A DNA stretch of 64,000 bases from Lethocerus indicus (GCA_019843655.1 JACDQD010000004.1:25369872-25433871), one strand, 5' to 3'; shown: positions 1 through 13,588, numbered from the stretch's first letter. Notes: generated by a model not told the origin, from the letters alone. A program made the numbers and translations.

Positions 1-1286
1 GGCAGAGGGGCCCGGTACGGAGACCAAAAGAGCCGAGGGTGAGTCAACCGGGTTATTCCCGGCGGCCGATAAATATCTTGGTGCAGATTTCGAGAAAAAC
101 CAAATGGCTGGCCGACAGCCAGCACCGGCTACAGACAAGAGCCCGTTCGAACATTGCACACTTTCACGCAACGCCGTTTGCTGAGCCGGTCGGTATATTT
201 TTACAATATTACAGACCCGAACGATAGGGCGTAAACAGCCATGTTCCGTCCCGCATCGGAGCTTCTCCGTGTTTGGTCTGAAACGCGCTCAAAACGACAG
301 ACAGGGGCTGAACACCTGCCGCCCGACCCTCTCCCCACGCGGTATCACGCGATCTCGCCGGAAGTTAGATATTAATAATTGGAATTCCGGTCGCGGAATC
401 GTTAGTTTAATTTCCCAGCCGCGTTTTCCTTTTTTGCTCCCCCAACCCGCCGCCGCGGGAAACTAATCTTTATCGGGTCTGCGATCTGGCCTCTCACGTA
501 GTCGCCAGTCCCGGTTTCAACTTCGAACGAGCCAAAAGTCTGACACAACAGAAACACCAATAATTTCGAGACGGAGCCAAAACAGAGGCCGAAGGACCTT
601 CGTTCTATTAGGACAAGATAAGTATAATTGGTGTAATCGGCGAAACGTCATTCAAACCATCGAAACCGAAACCGTGTTTAGATGCTCAAATAAACCAATT
701 GAGATTTGTTTTGAGCAAACAATGAGAACAAAAAAGACGTGAAATGTTCACTGTTTGCATTGTCACCCTCTTAAGAAGGATTTTATCGTTAACCGAAATT
801 TCGATTGGGAAAAACGCGTTGGACTGAACTGAATATAAAAATCGAACTCTTACTTTTACTCGTTGAACGTTTGACCTATGCACGGCCATTAAGGCGCCTC
901 ACGTGCCTTAAGTTGTACGCCGCGGAGAGAGTTTTCATTTCGCGATCCTTTTCTGGATCAAGGTTAGATGAATAATTTTTCTGAATTATATCTGCAGTAA
1001 CATTCGTTCCGTTCCATTTAGGAAAATCGTAATTTCGTGCGAGCGCAATAAAGTCGGCGATGCGAGTCTCAGAAGTGAACGGAAGAGAAACAAATATTCC
1101 CGGACGGGGTCATCGGACATTACAGGGAGATCCATTACAGCGGGAGGTTCACATTATAACCTGGGTAGGCTTCTGCGGATTGAAACTGGGACGAGTCCGC
1201 CGCTGGGAGGCAGAGGAACTGGTTTCGACCAGTTTTCCCGCTTCGGAACGATTTAAGGTCAGGTCTCTCTCTACACCGACGGCGGC

Positions 1287-1314
1287 GGGAGGTTGGCAGG
1301 GGAGGGGGAGAGGG
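1287..1314 (+). other. potential G-quadruplex tract
   Basis: Four runs of three or more G lie on the plus strand: GGG, then GGGG, GGGGG and GGG, with loops of about 9, 1 and 3 bases. The first loop is long, so this is a weaker candidate than those at 2499, 37635 and 38395. Nothing nearby shows what it might regulate. Confidence 0.4.
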
Positions 1315-2498
1315 TTTTGCACGATTGTGTGTAATAACCACGGCGAGCCGATGATTATGGGAGTAATAACGAGATGAAAACAACAGAAGGACAAGCTCAA
1401 CACGTACTTTCCACTTCCTCGAAAATATTAGTTTAGTGCATAAAAGAACTGATAGCCTAATTGGACGTAACTATGCAAGTCCGTAGTAAAGGGACCACAG
1501 TATCTATAAAATTCCTTTCTGGACATAATACGAATTAGAAAATAACCATAGACATAATGTGGATTTCTGAACAGTAAGCCAAGAAGTTCATCTAAAAGAA
1601 TAGTTTTTCAACTGAAGTTTGCCCGAAGGAAATTGGGTTCTTCCTCCCTTTGTTTGTTGAAGGAGAATTCTGCCATTACCCCTGATTCGGCGGTTCAACA
1701 ACACCACTTAAGGTTAATAAAAAGTTTAAACGATTATTTTCCAACTAATCATGCGGACAAAATGTGGATTAGAGATAAATTTCTATTAAATAAGAAGGAA
1801 ACAATTTAATGGAATAGAAATATATTAAATTTCGTGCCAAATTTAAGACCAAAATTATCTTCTTTTGTTCCTGATTTAGAGTTTGTTACGTAATATCGCA
1901 AAAAACATCATCCTTCAGATTAAACATAAAAAAATTATCTCTTCTTTTGCATTTTTAATTGTGTGTATTTTTTAAATTTTACGTCACGCCAATAATGATT
2001 CGCAACATAAAAAGAGTTATTTGTATTGGTGCCATTTTGATGAACAAGTTGAAGAATATATTCATTTACTTTACATACTTTTATGGACCTCAATTTTTTT
2101 ACCATTTTAAATAATTTATTTTATTTTAAATCATGTTTGCATTTGCGTGGGCCGCACAGAATAAATTACAGAAACGCTGGCTTTTAGCCGCATCCTGCCT
2201 GGACTCTGTCACTAAACCTATAGCGTGTGTGGGTGTCTTGCGCACCAACGGTTTTTCATTAAATTGAATTTTGTTGCCATAATAATGATACTCAGTTATA
2301 ATCGTCCTAAACAACGAATGAGTGGTACCTATATGCCTACCGGTATATGGGGCGATTTTGTCCCCGGCGGAATCCAATGGGGGCAAGTTCGAAACGCATC
2401 CGGAGTAATTTCATTAAAGGGGAAAAGTTTTGAAAATTGGAGGAGCGATTACATTTTTCCCCGAAAGCCGAGCCGTGTTAAAAAGCTAAACGATGGAA

Positions 2499-2515
2499 GG
2501 GAGGGTGGGGAGGGG
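2499..2515 (+). other. potential G-quadruplex, single-base loops
   Basis: The sequence reads GGG-a-GGG-t-GGGG-a-GGGG: four G runs separated by single bases, the loop arrangement generally associated with stable quadruplexes. A POU-type octamer (ATTTGCAT) starts 6 bp downstream at 2521 and a second (ATGCAAAT) is at 2616. Folding in vivo is inference. Confidence 0.6.
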
Positions 2516-2690
2516 TACCAATTTGCATTGTGAAGGGGTTGGCAGCAATTACGTGGTGGTGGGTTGGGGCCCAGTCGTTTCTGCCAGGTAAGCAGCCAAC
2601 CCGTCCCACTCAATAATGCAAATGTTCTCCACCCCTCAACCCCTACCATTATTCCCCCCAAAACACGCCTTGTTTTTTGTCTCCTTCGGC

Positions 2691-2723
2691 CGCCCCCAAC
2701 ACCCACCCCCAGCCTACCACCCC
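2691..2723 (-). other. potential G-quadruplex on minus strand (C-rich tract)
   Basis: The plus strand carries C runs of 5, 3, 5 and 4, so the minus strand has four G runs. One loop is about 9 bases, so this is moderate evidence only. It lies about 190 bp from the plus-strand quadruplex motif at 2499-2515. Confidence 0.4.
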
Positions 2724-5390
2724 GATTAAAGGACGCCGACAATTAAATGCATAATTTACGAGTAAGCCTCAGAAATGTTCCGCTTCGTGTTCGGACGCCC
2801 CTCCCCCAACTGCAAACAACATAAACATGAGTTTGCCTGATGAGTATGACTGATAAATATAAAGCTGATCACAACGCTAAGCTCGAGATTCTGGACGGTC
2901 CGATTTTAAGGTCATTGATATTGGGCTTAACACTAAACCCGATAATACTCCGACGAAAAGACCTTCGTTATACGAAATATTCTCATTCCGAATTCCATTT
3001 ACATTTCCTTTCGCGTAGAGAGTAATATTTTAATATTTCTCCAGCCGGCCTAATTAAGGAATTATCGATGCGGGATCAATCGTGAAATGACCCTTCACAA
3101 TCGGAACGAGAAAAGCGTTCCGTCATCGTAGATTCGGTCGGAGCCGATTTTTTTGTCCGCCGAGGTTATCACTATCTATCTCGAGAGTGAAATAAGGCCG
3201 CGGCGGAGTGCAGACACCGCACAATGCACTAGCGATACGCTGGACCCCGCCCGCTTGAATCCGTTCGAATTATATACAAAGAAAAGTCGGAACTTACGAA
3301 AAAAGGAAAGAGAGAGAGAAAAAACAAGACTCCCCCCCCGGCCCCCTTTTTGCACAAACTCCGAATAATTAGGAAGCATTGTTGTAAAACAAAAGGGCTG
3401 GGGTTGGAAAAGGCGGGGCGGGCTTTTCTGAGGGCTGGGCGGCCCTAATAACTCCTGAGGGCAATTAACTGGGCGCACAGCTCTACCCGGCTCCGTTTTT
3501 CATTGCCCGCTCATTACCGCCATGTTTTATATCGGGTGCCCCCTTTCAATGCGGTCCGGACAACTGTATACGGGATTAGGAAGAGGGAAATATAAAAATT
3601 ATAAATAGAAACCGGTTGGGCGAACCCCTCCGGGAAATCGGATACGGGTGACGTATCCCGGGCTATCTGAGGGGATGAAAACTCCACGAAACTAATAAGC
3701 GAATAGCTACAGTAATTTCACTAATGGTAAACAAGCTGGCGGTCCGACGACTATCTTATCTCTCGGTAGGCCTTCTAACAAGCCTATTAGCCGTTTCCGC
3801 CCGGAAAAATTCTTAACGATTTTTTTGTGGCCTGGATACTGATGTGCACAAGACTTTATGAGTTACAAAACATATTTTCATAAGTTAATAGGCCGGTTAC
3901 TGAAAATTATTGATGTAGTAACTCAAAAACTGTGTGCAATGGAGCTCAAGGCCGAGATTGGGAGGGGGGGGTTTCTGGTCATTGTACTGTGGATTGTGAA
4001 CTTTTTTTTTATTTGTGAACGCCGGCGATGGGCACACGCTCCAGTGGCCCTCATTCGTCCTGGTTTAGTGGCTTTCAAACCGCTCCTTTTTATCCCGGAA
4101 ATTAGGTAACCGCGGTACGGCGATTCCACAAACTTTTGCGGCTTCTTCAAGGCGGTTCTGGGTTCACGGCTACCGACCGTACATACAAAGTGCGCGCACA
4201 CTCGAGTTTTTGCCTTATACACTTTTTTCAAGGAAGGAGAGAAATAAAACTTAATTCTGATTGGGCAACCAGGTAAGGGCATCAATTTGTAGATCAAGGT
4301 GAACGAACTGAGGCCTATTGTGGCGAGACTTCTAATTTAAGCATTTGTTTCTGTGTTCATTTGCAATTTAATGGGCTGAGTAAGATATATGGATACAATA
4401 ATAGTATTTTAGAGAGTTATTTAATAAAATAGCAGTGGAGGCTAGTGGCTCAGGTTTCCAGAAGTGGCGGCGTACCGTCTACTTCACTCCCTTTGTGGCC
4501 TGTGATTTATAGGAGAAACTGACCATTTTTAGTACACATTAAATGACCTACGTGACGTCGAACACATACAATAAGCAACCACATGTCCCCCTCTCCAACC
4601 ACCCATTAGCTCTCGCCTTGTTTGTTATTAGCACAAATTCGCGTAGCCTGCCCGGCTGATGGAAGTCCTTCGACAACAGTATTTACCTCTTCCCGTTTAT
4701 TTATTCCTCCTCTTCACCTCACTTTATTTTCATCCGAACGAAGATATACAAACTTCTGAACGGCGCGAGAAGGGTACGTACTAGTGTCGCTGAAACGTGA
4801 GCAGCTTTTATTCAGCTGTAGTAGGCCAAGTGGGTGGGAGCGAAACGAGGTCGCGGTTGGGGGCCGTCCGGACCGCAGTCGCCGATGCGTTGAATACAGA
4901 CAGAAGTCAATTGAAACCTCAAAACGTCTTCAAAAGGCCCAGTCCTCAAGGACCGCCTTCCCCAATTACCCGCAAATTTAGATTCCGAACCAGTCCAAAC
5001 CGAAAAAAAAACGACGCCTTACTTCAGTGTCATATATTCCACGAAGTAAATAACGTTGTTGTCAACCCGGGTTCGAATTTAAAGGCACCGATATATGTTG
5101 CGAATCATTCGACCGTACAACACCAATGTTGGGCCGGTTACATAAACTCATATTAAGTAATCTTCGGTATCGGTCTAACTGAGTATTGTTAGCCGATGCG
5201 TTAATAAATACGCAAACGTGGCAGTAGTCCATTACATCCGATTAAGTATGCAAGGTCGTATATTCCTCGAAAGGAAACGCATTCCCTCGTTACGAAGCGC
5301 GTCGAATCCCGACGATAATTATTTCGTTTTTTAATCAGATTTCATTATGAAAATTCGAGGCCTTCTCGGCGAAAGATAATCGGGAAGCGT

Positions 5391-5425
5391 GAAATTATTA
5401 AGTGTACTCGGTGTATAATAATTTC
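5391..5425. repeat. perfect 10-bp stem hairpin, 15-nt loop
   Basis: GAAATTATTA at 5391-5400 is exactly complementary to TAATAATTTC at 5416-5425, with a 15-nt loop between. It is AT-rich, so the stem is weak. The same 10+15+10 geometry appears at 56211-56245 with a different sequence. It lacks the GC stem and T-tract of a bacterial terminator. Confidence 0.6.
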
Positions 5426-7629
5426 ATCGTTTTATTGATTCGGCACTCTAGAGTAATAATAACACTGCTCGGGCGCTGAGGATTCCGTTTATCTAGAATG
5501 GGAATCAGGAGTGGCCGGTTAAGATCGGATCTGTTCAATGCTGGCACGTACTCGCCTGTAAATATTTCACCGTTCATAATTTATAACTGCTCCAGTCATC
5601 ACCGACTACATTATCTCCGCTCGGTCCCGTACTTCAACGTTCGTCCCTCGTAAACATTCCGTATCCCGTTCCAATAGTCGATAATAATTAGAGTCTCTTT
5701 TTCCGTTCGGCGGTTTTTTTTGTTTTAATTGTAAATCGATACCGGGCGACGACGGCGGAGCTCACGCGAGGGCGGGCACGCACACGGCAGCTTTACGATA
5801 TTAATCGCGGCCGGCCCCACTTATCATGATTATAAGGCCCACACGACCCACTTACCGCTATGGCTAACATATACCTCCGGCGTACATTCCTAGTTACATC
5901 ACTAGCCAGATTCAAATAATCGGGATTGTCGTTTCAATCGAACGCAAACGCAGACAACGCTGTGCGGAAGAGTAAATTCGAGCCTAACTTGAAGCCTCCC
6001 CTTAATGCAAGTTCCAAGAGGCCGGGACTCCAAGGACGATTACCGGCGTGGGAATACAGCACGTAAACCCATTCTGCAATGCGGAGGTCGCCTTATACGA
6101 CTTAGTATCGGTCGGAATATATTATCTATCTCAGACTATCCATTAGAGTAATTTTCGGTCTATCTATTGGATTGAAAAGACGCGTTTTGTGTCGTACAAC
6201 CAACGGTCCGGGAATCGTAATGGTACCGGTAAAGAGATAAAAGTGGTTTTCAACGTCGAACGGGATTAATATTGAAATCCCTGGCCCTTTGTCTCGGGGC
6301 CATTCCATGAGAAGCACGTCGGTCGAGATAGGCCCGTGAATCACCAGCCGATTAATAATTCCGAGCGCGCCACACTCCAATGCCACACGGTGCGGAGCAC
6401 TGAACAATAAAAAAGAGAGAAAAGAATCAGGGATTTTAATGAAAAGTTATTTAACGAAGTCGTGTACAGGGATTCCTTTCCGCGGTGCGGCCATCGTGGT
6501 AATGCGGTACGGATAATTACCCGTTATACGCCGACGTTGAATCGCGGTAAAAAGAAAAAAGTCACGGCGGAAGAAAAAGCGAACCCGCCGTGGGGGAATA
6601 GCAAAGGTGAGAGTGTCAGGTTACGTGGCCTGTCGGGACGACGACCGGGCCAATAAAGGAGTTAGCACTTTCTCGACTCCTCACTCATCCATCCCGGCTT
6701 CCCCAGTATAGTCTTGGAATGCGGCCCATTAGGAATGTTAATTTCGATAGCGCCCTTCTTTCGGTAGTTATACTACCGACTACTAGGACTTTTCAATTTA
6801 AAAATAATTAGACAATGCGCGTACCTAAAATAAATCGCGGATCAACAAAACCAAGTTCATAAACTGAACAACAAGACCTACACTGTAAAATTTGGAAAAA
6901 TTTACATCCGACCTTCAAATAATCTATAACTTCTTCGGCAGACCGAACGGTAAGGCAGTGGCCACTCGATTACAAAACTGTTTTTATTGAATTAACAATA
7001 AGCCTAATAAATATGATTTTATCAAATAATAACGATTAGATAAGAGTTGTTACGATAAAAGCTGGTTTATTTATCTTTCTTTGTTTACATTCTGTTCAAT
7101 ATTTGTCAGGAACGGTTCCCCTTTCCGAAACTTTAGCGGCTATCAAATACTTTTCTGTTTATTCTCCCGTTATTATTATCAATAACACTTTTGTACTAAC
7201 GGCGGGAGGGAGCCGAAGCAAATAGTTGAGTAGGGACACTCCGAAAGAGTGAAACATAATTTTTCTAAAGTAAAATAAACCGCTCGGCACTTTCACTATT
7301 TTTCCGCAGTAGTCGGTTCCCCAAAGGTGAGGGTTGAGTGCATCGCTTGAATATTGACACGTCATGAACTCTGCCCGACATAAGGTTAATATTTTCTGTT
7401 CCTCCTCAACGCTCTCCGATTCCCTATACTGTCTGATATTTTGTTCAAATAATTTTAGAACGACAACTCCACCTACGGACTTCTCAAGAAAAGGGTTGGT
7501 ACAATCGGAAAACGTGACAAAGGGACGCGAGCATTGTATACTAATTGGTACCCAACGCGGTTTCCTATTGACCGTACACTTCTGTATTTCTGTAAATGTC
7601 TATTGTGTCGTGGCCGTGGGCGGTTGAAT

Positions 7630-7817
7630 GCTGCGTGGGTACGCGGGGACGACTCCTTCTGTGGGAAACAATAACGCCGGAGACATCAACCGCAGCAGCT
7701 TCAACTTCCCTCCCAATGTCAATCCCACTCGCCCCGGTCGATCTAGGGCCGGTCGCCTATCCCATGGCACCTGTCGCTAATCAACCGGATTTCCAGTCTT
7801 TCGCGGCGAGGCAGTAA
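7630..7817 (+). other. weak coding-like islet
   Basis: Two plus frames give protein-like text here. One ends at a stop at 7815-7817 and is rich in Pro, Ala, Ser and Thr (it includes PLAPVDLGPVAYPMAPVANQ). The other reads Asn-rich through the same bases (it includes AGDINRSSFNFPPNVNP). No polypyrimidine-AG acceptor or partner exon is evident, and no family is recognised. It could be a last coding exon, a decayed copy or chance; chance is most likely. Confidence 0.15.
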
Positions 7818-9370
7818 ACGGGAGGTTATAATTAGAAGGAGTTTACAACGCCCTTGGCTCCTATCTACCCGTTGGCTCTTGTTCTAATCGCTGACTCGGT
7901 TATCGAGGTTAAGGCGAATGTGGTCGTCGACCTTTTGCTAATGGTCGCGCCGGTCACTGCATATTGGCTGCAATTTTGAAAAACCGTCATTTTGAACAGT
8001 CATCCGAACAACATCGAACTTTCAGGTTAGGACGTTCGATGGTTTCTTACCGGAAGCTAACGACGGAAGACACTGAACGCCTCAATGGATAGACTTAATG
8101 GACAGTCGTGGCGAAATTGGCCAACGCGGCATTTCGAAACTATTTGATCGGTATTAATAAAAAAATGAATAAAAAATTTTATACTGACGCAATCGGCCTG
8201 CCGCAGTGAGTCGGGTTACGGTGAGTGGGCGATAACGCGCAAATAAATCATCCGTTATCTGTAGTGTTCGAGGACTTAGATAAAGTCGGGGGGATGTCGC
8301 ACCCAGAAGATAGCCCCGGGGTTTACTTCGCCCAAGGACAATAGTACCCGCCTCACCCCCTTAAATCTACCAACACCAACCACCGCACAATACAAGACGG
8401 TCATCATGCACCGTACGTATAAACTGAGATGCTCCATTTACGACATTTCACCGATAGTAATATTATTGTGCTACATTCGTACAACAAGAAGAATATTTTC
8501 TGTCTCATCGGGAATTATTTACGATAGATCATTAAACGAGACAAATGCAAAAGATAATTTCATTCTACAGAAATATGATTATAGGGAAAAAATACACGCC
8601 TCCGAGAAGCCGAGAAGAGATACGACTATACTCGGAGATTAGTTTATCAGAGAAAAATCAGTCGGCTTGCATTTAAAATTGTAAAACATTTCTGAGAAAA
8701 AACAATTAAGGACAACTTTCTTGCTAACTCGGAGGCTATTTGTAGTTCGTGTTTTTTCGCTAAAAGGAAAAAAAATTCTGTTACGGTACTGCGCTTCGTC
8801 GGGCGATCAACCTCAGGGCCGATATAAACACGAAGGGAGGTGAAGCCGGACAAATTGTAGCGAAGAACCGAGACCGGAGACGATGGGAGCTTTAAGGCCC
8901 CCTCGGCTTTAAGTCGTTAAACGAGCGGCCCCCTCCGGGAAGACGTATATGAGCGCGGGACACGCGATCCGCAATCTCGTAGCCCGCCTTATACAAACAG
9001 ACCGAGCACGACACGACCTCGCCCAACGGACGACCGCCCGCATAAAATGCCGTATAAAATGGAAACAGAAATAAATTCCGAGGCCGCGCAAGCATTTCGC
9101 AGACAGTTTGAATCATGGCCGCCCTCGAGACGTCCAACTCCAGGAGCAACTGACCAGATTCCGTAACGGTATTATTACAATTTATTTCGCGTTACTGTTT
9201 ACGCATTACTGTGTATAAACCATTGTGATGGTCCCAATTCGATGCGATAAAATCCGTCGGCCTTCATTATTTTCGGCACCGGTTGTTAACAGCGAGCCGA
9301 TGTTAATAACTGGGAATTAAATGGAACGGACGATTTCAAGGCACAAAGACCCGCTGCACAAATCACGCAA

Positions 9371-9372
<2 letters not shown>

Positions 9373-9416
<44 letters not shown>
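9373..9416. repeat. (AT)n microsatellite
   Basis: An uninterrupted alternating A/T array of about 43 bp, flanked by ordinary mixed sequence. It accounts for the spurious Tyr-Ile repeat frames on the minus strand. Confidence 0.97.
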
Positions 9417-9420
<4 letters not shown>

Positions 9421-10556
9421 ATTTTACGATCCAGGAATGATAAACGAACCAGAATGTGCCAACCGTTTACAGGTGCGGCCTTGGTCAATATATGATGTAA
9501 CAAGGTAGTTCGGTATTTATAGCTTGCACAATAATTTTGTAGTTTTTTGTTTGGACACACTTACAAAGCAGATACAGGTTCATTCCGCGCGTTCTATTAT
9601 TTGAAATAATTAACGAAAGGTGATACATTGCGTACAGTGTAATTACGGCTATTTAACAAAAAATACCGTTAAGTGACTGAAAGGAAAAAATTGTTTCTGT
9701 TAAAAAAAAACAAATTGTGCAACGCTTCAAAATCGTTAAGTGAAAGAGCTGCCCAGTTTACTAACAACGGCTCACTTGTGTGTGCGTTATCGCCAAGCGA
9801 ACTCTCTTTTTTTCTCCACTTATCGTGTAAATTGTAATTTTGAAGGAGAAAAACTAGTCGACGACGAGAACGATACCATTTTGAAAAGGAAGTGTCAGCC
9901 ATGAGGAGAGTAAACATGAATGTCTAACCCAATTGGGTCCCGCGCGTATTTATCGACGTCTCATTACGACGATAGGCGATAACCCCCACGGGAAAAGGGT
10001 TCCCAGAACAACAATGAGATCATAAATCCGTATGCGGACGAGAACACAAAACGGACCAGAAAGAACGGGAATGAATAATTCCGATTCACCGTATTCATAA
10101 TTGAGGTGTCGGCCAATTGGATAGGTTCATTGAATACGCAATTAAACTTGAAAAAACACTCCATTCATTTCTCACCTCATTAGTTAGGGATACTGAAGGT
10201 GTACAGAGCGTATTTCCATACCGTCGGTTACGAAAGAGAAATTTTTTTTTCTTACCATTTCGGGACGAGAAAGTGCAACGGATTTGGATGAAACCGAGAG
10301 GAGTCATTTAAACGGGATGAAATTTGAAGTTAATTAAGTAATTCTCGTCAAAAATCTTTGGCAATAATGTCCTAGTACAAATTAAAAAATGAAAGTGTGT
10401 TACATACACGATTGATTAATGTTGAACTTGAGAACAACAAGTACGATGTTATTCGGTGCGCGTTCGAACGTGCCAAAGAATGCGAATGTCTCCATCTAAT
10501 GCTTTGTTTATATAGGGCCATATTTAAAACGTTACGCGTGTGATAATCTCCCTCTG

Positions 10557-10588
10557 CCCGATCAGTTTCGGCTTCTCGCCGCGGTCAG
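10557..10588 (-). repeat. shared 32-bp motif, copy 1
   Basis: On the minus strand this matches the motif at 61378-61409 at 23 of 32 positions without gaps. The best conserved part is the core GGCGAGAAGCCGAAAC, in which GGC and GCC can pair around a 5-nt loop and GAAAC follows. The 3' part has diverged (ACTGATC where the other copies have ACCGGTC). It is probably an old fragment of a dispersed repeat family; homology is inferred from only three clear copies. Confidence 0.5.
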
Positions 10589-11110
10589 TAGCACAGAGTG
10601 AGTAATAGAGTATTCAAATTGTCGAGAGAGGTGAGGTGACACCGCTGACAGGATGTTCCTGCCAGGGCTGACGACACGTCTAAGTACCTGACTGCGTTTC
10701 GAACTGGCACGGGACCAAACGAGCGAGAAGAGTCAACAGAAAGCCCCACATCACTTGATGCAATGTATCCTCCCATTATTATATCAAATTCATATAAACG
10801 GGTCGACAATCTAAGCGCGATACCGAGTCTTGTGTCGGCAGAAACTAATATAATCCCTGTTCGCATTATTAAACCGTCGTTAATTCATAACTTGTCTTTT
10901 ACTGGTTTGAATATTTCGATACAGTAAGGAGGAGTACCCGCTCGTCAACGGCGGTTGGATGACATCGGGGAAGGAGTTAAAGAGTGGGGTCACGAAAGAG
11001 GGAGTTCGGTCATTATAAGTGGACCGGAGGTATTGACCCCGGAGGACGTGACACTCCCCCTCCTACCACTTACTGAGACTTCATCTCTCTTTTCCTTTCC
11101 TCTTATTTAT

Positions 11111-11113
<3 letters not shown>

Positions 11114-11181
<68 letters not shown>
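11114..11181. repeat. (CT)n microsatellite
   Basis: About 67 bp of uninterrupted TC dinucleotides inside a longer pyrimidine-rich tract. Such mirror-symmetric Y/R tracts can form triplex DNA, and GA/CT tracts bind GAGA-type factors in insects. Neither property is shown here. Confidence 0.97.
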
Positions 11182-11183
<2 letters not shown>

Positions 11184-12652
11184 CGCTTTATTTATACACG
11201 GGGTAGTGTATAGGGTAAGTGGTGTGGGTGAGTACATTCGACTGTTCTTCCGAAAAAAAAAAGGGCGACTCATTCTCATTAAGGTACTCCCAGTCGGCTG
11301 GCGGTAAACGGTCGGCGTTCCCGCAGCCGCCGTTGTCGATATTTATTTCTGTCTTTCACTCCTCACTCGCCCCCTTATTGTACCAACAACCTACTAACTA
11401 CAGTCAACATACGGAACATTTACACGCCAACAAAACAACGCTCAGCGTGTTTACTAAGCGGGAAGTACTAAGAATAAGGATACAATTTTAAACTGGAAAG
11501 ATCCTACGAAATATTTATATATATTAAGTTGTACAGTGGACCTCAGAGTTACCGTCCCTCAACTACTATGTGCGACCTTAGGCCTAGGACAGGCGGGACT
11601 GAATGAAATTATTAAAAAAAAAAAATCCCTCAATTGGCTCATTCCGACTTCAGGGTCGCCCGGAGCGGAGAGTACATTGTCGGGTCTCGTGATTAACTCC
11701 AGTAATCGGGGTCCGTTAACCAACGGGGGGGGGCAGTTCAAATTCCTCAATGACTAATCCTTTACGGAATCCTTGCTTTTAAAAACCGAATAGCGGCATC
11801 TTTTTAAGCTTTTAACTCGGGCAAAGTGAGGTTAAGAGCCGGCAATGCGATAGAGCGCGGAAACGAGCAGTCGGCAGCCATATCTGTGCCTAAGACCTAC
11901 GCGACCCACTTAAAAACAAGAATTGTGACCCGTTCACTTTTAACGCAGACAAACGCCCGTTGACATTACCGCTTCTACTTAATATTGCACAATTTTTGGG
12001 TATATTAAATAAACAAACAAATTCCGAATACTTGCACACCAAAAAAATACGTTTCAATATACGGTATTGGTATACGTAACTACTGAAGGAAACAATAATT
12101 CGTCATAAAACTTTGATGCAGCTATTACCCCACTTTTGTTTACTATCGAAATTTAAATCTTAATTAGTGCAACTCGTAACATTTATATCTTTCTGACCCA
12201 CACTTATACTCTCTAAGTGAATGAGTTGTGGAAGAAGTGTAAATGTTTACAACCGGCTCCGTCCACCTTGCCGTTCTCCCCTCGAATATTAGCCACCCGT
12301 GGCACGGTCTAAGCCGCTAGTTTCCGCTGCTAGGCACGTCCTTTTCTTTGTCAGTCCTCCGAGTTTTGTCTGTTAGCTTTGCTAATGGCGTGAGTAAGGA
12401 GGGGGGGGGGGAACGGGCGGACCAAAGGGGAGCACAAGGGGAAGAGGGCACAAGGAACAAAAAAAAAACAACGATGGAAGAGCTTGCAAAGGTGAATTTT
12501 CCAATCCGTTGCAACACGAAGGAAAATTTCTGAAGTGCTTCAAAAACATAGTAACATCAGGTAGTCGTGTAACAGGTACTAATTTGGAGTAACAACCATA
12601 AGAAATATTCATTTAACTTACAGTTAATGGTCAGTTAGGGATTTGGAACAAA

Positions 12653-12766
12653 ATGATTCCTGCAATTTTCGATCCCAATATAATGAAACATAAACCAATG
12701 AAACATAATTGCTACTCTCACGATTTCCGATATTGAGAGTGCTACAAAACAAAATGCAGGAATCAT
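12653..12766. repeat. inverted repeat with nested hairpin
   Basis: Outer arms ATGATTCCTGCA (12653-12664) and TGCAGGAATCAT (12755-12766) are exactly complementary. Pairing extends inward through TTTT/AAAA if one A is bulged. Inside, ACTCTCA (about 12714-12720) can pair with TGAGAGT (about 12734-12740). The whole is about 114 nt. No target-site duplication is clear. It could be a small foldback or MITE remnant, a structured RNA locus, or coincidence. Confidence 0.5.
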
Positions 12767-13481
12767 GAAATGCAGACGTTTCCATGCAAGAAATTATTCC
12801 TCAATTATTACCAACGGCAACGAAAATAGTCAGATCCCACGGGTTACTGAATCGAGTATAATTAGGTTGCCTGATGAAAAAAACTGTTCTGAAAAACTGA
12901 TCACTCGAAATATAACAACTTAAGAACCCATTCGGATTGAATAATTAGGCCGGTGAAAGTGGAATGCAATCCGGCCTTACCACTACACGGTGAAACTGAG
13001 TCCTTATAAAGGTTTTAATCGCCAATTAGCACAGAGTAAGGAAACGAAACTTTAACCGACCTAACCTACATACATGCATATATAAAAATGATTATATGAG
13101 AGGACAGTTAATTTGTTCAATCGATCATTGAAAAAAAAATCATAATTCCCGTAGCATATAAATATTCCCGATTTAAATTGTCGGCGTTTTGAATAATTTC
13201 AAAAGATCTAAGAACACTTGGGTTTAAGAAGCCTAGATAATTTATTACGGAGGATATTTATTTAACTTGAGTCAATTTTTTGGAGACGAATAACTGTTTC
13301 TTTTACAGTTTTTATTGACTGGAAAGTCGGGCTTGATATGGACTCAATCGCCGGACTCCAATGTAAAAAGCGAGCGACGCCTAATTCAAAAAGCGCAGTG
13401 GAGTGACCTTCATGAACTAGTTCCTGTTAAATGGAGCGTCCTGTTTTTAATATCCTCCTTCGTCCGGAATTTCTCGTTTTC

Positions 13482-13484
<3 letters not shown>

Positions 13485-13535
<51 letters not shown>
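13485..13535. repeat. (TA)n microsatellite
   Basis: About 51 bp of uninterrupted TA dinucleotides. It is separated by about 53 bp of unique sequence from the (TG)n array at 13589. Confidence 0.97.
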
Positions 13536-13538
<3 letters not shown>

Positions 13539-13587
13539 ATTAACAAGGATAAGCGCCGATGGACAATGGGCGTGGTGGATGCTCGAG

Positions 13588-13588
<1 letters not shown>

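Larger units (their letters stand above)
1..7590. other. gene-free stretch, no recognisable genes
   Basis: I see no coding exon, RNA gene or transposon here. Open frames are short and have no recognisable domain or consistent codon pattern. The sequence is GC-mixed from 1 to about 1.4 kb, strongly AT-rich from about 1.72 to 2.12 kb, and has G-rich and C-rich tracts near 1.29, 2.50 and 2.70 kb. A perfect-stem hairpin lies at 5391-5425. Homopolymer runs C8 (3332-3339) and G8 (3964-3971) occur. This is probably intergenic or intronic DNA; that reading is inference. Confidence 0.6.
7830..13484. other. gene-free stretch with microsatellites
   Basis: No exon or RNA gene is recognisable. It holds the (AT)n array at 9373, the 32-bp shared motif at 10557-10588, the (CT)n array at 11114, homopolymer G runs at 11725-11733 and 12401-12411, and the inverted-repeat structure at 12653-12766. 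The sequence around 12.0-12.23 kb is AT-rich. The remaining bases show nothing I can name. Confidence 0.6.

Noticed and set aside
5391..5425. Bacterial-style terminator
   Set aside because: The stem is AT-rich with a 15-nt loop and no T-tract, and the window is not bacterial.
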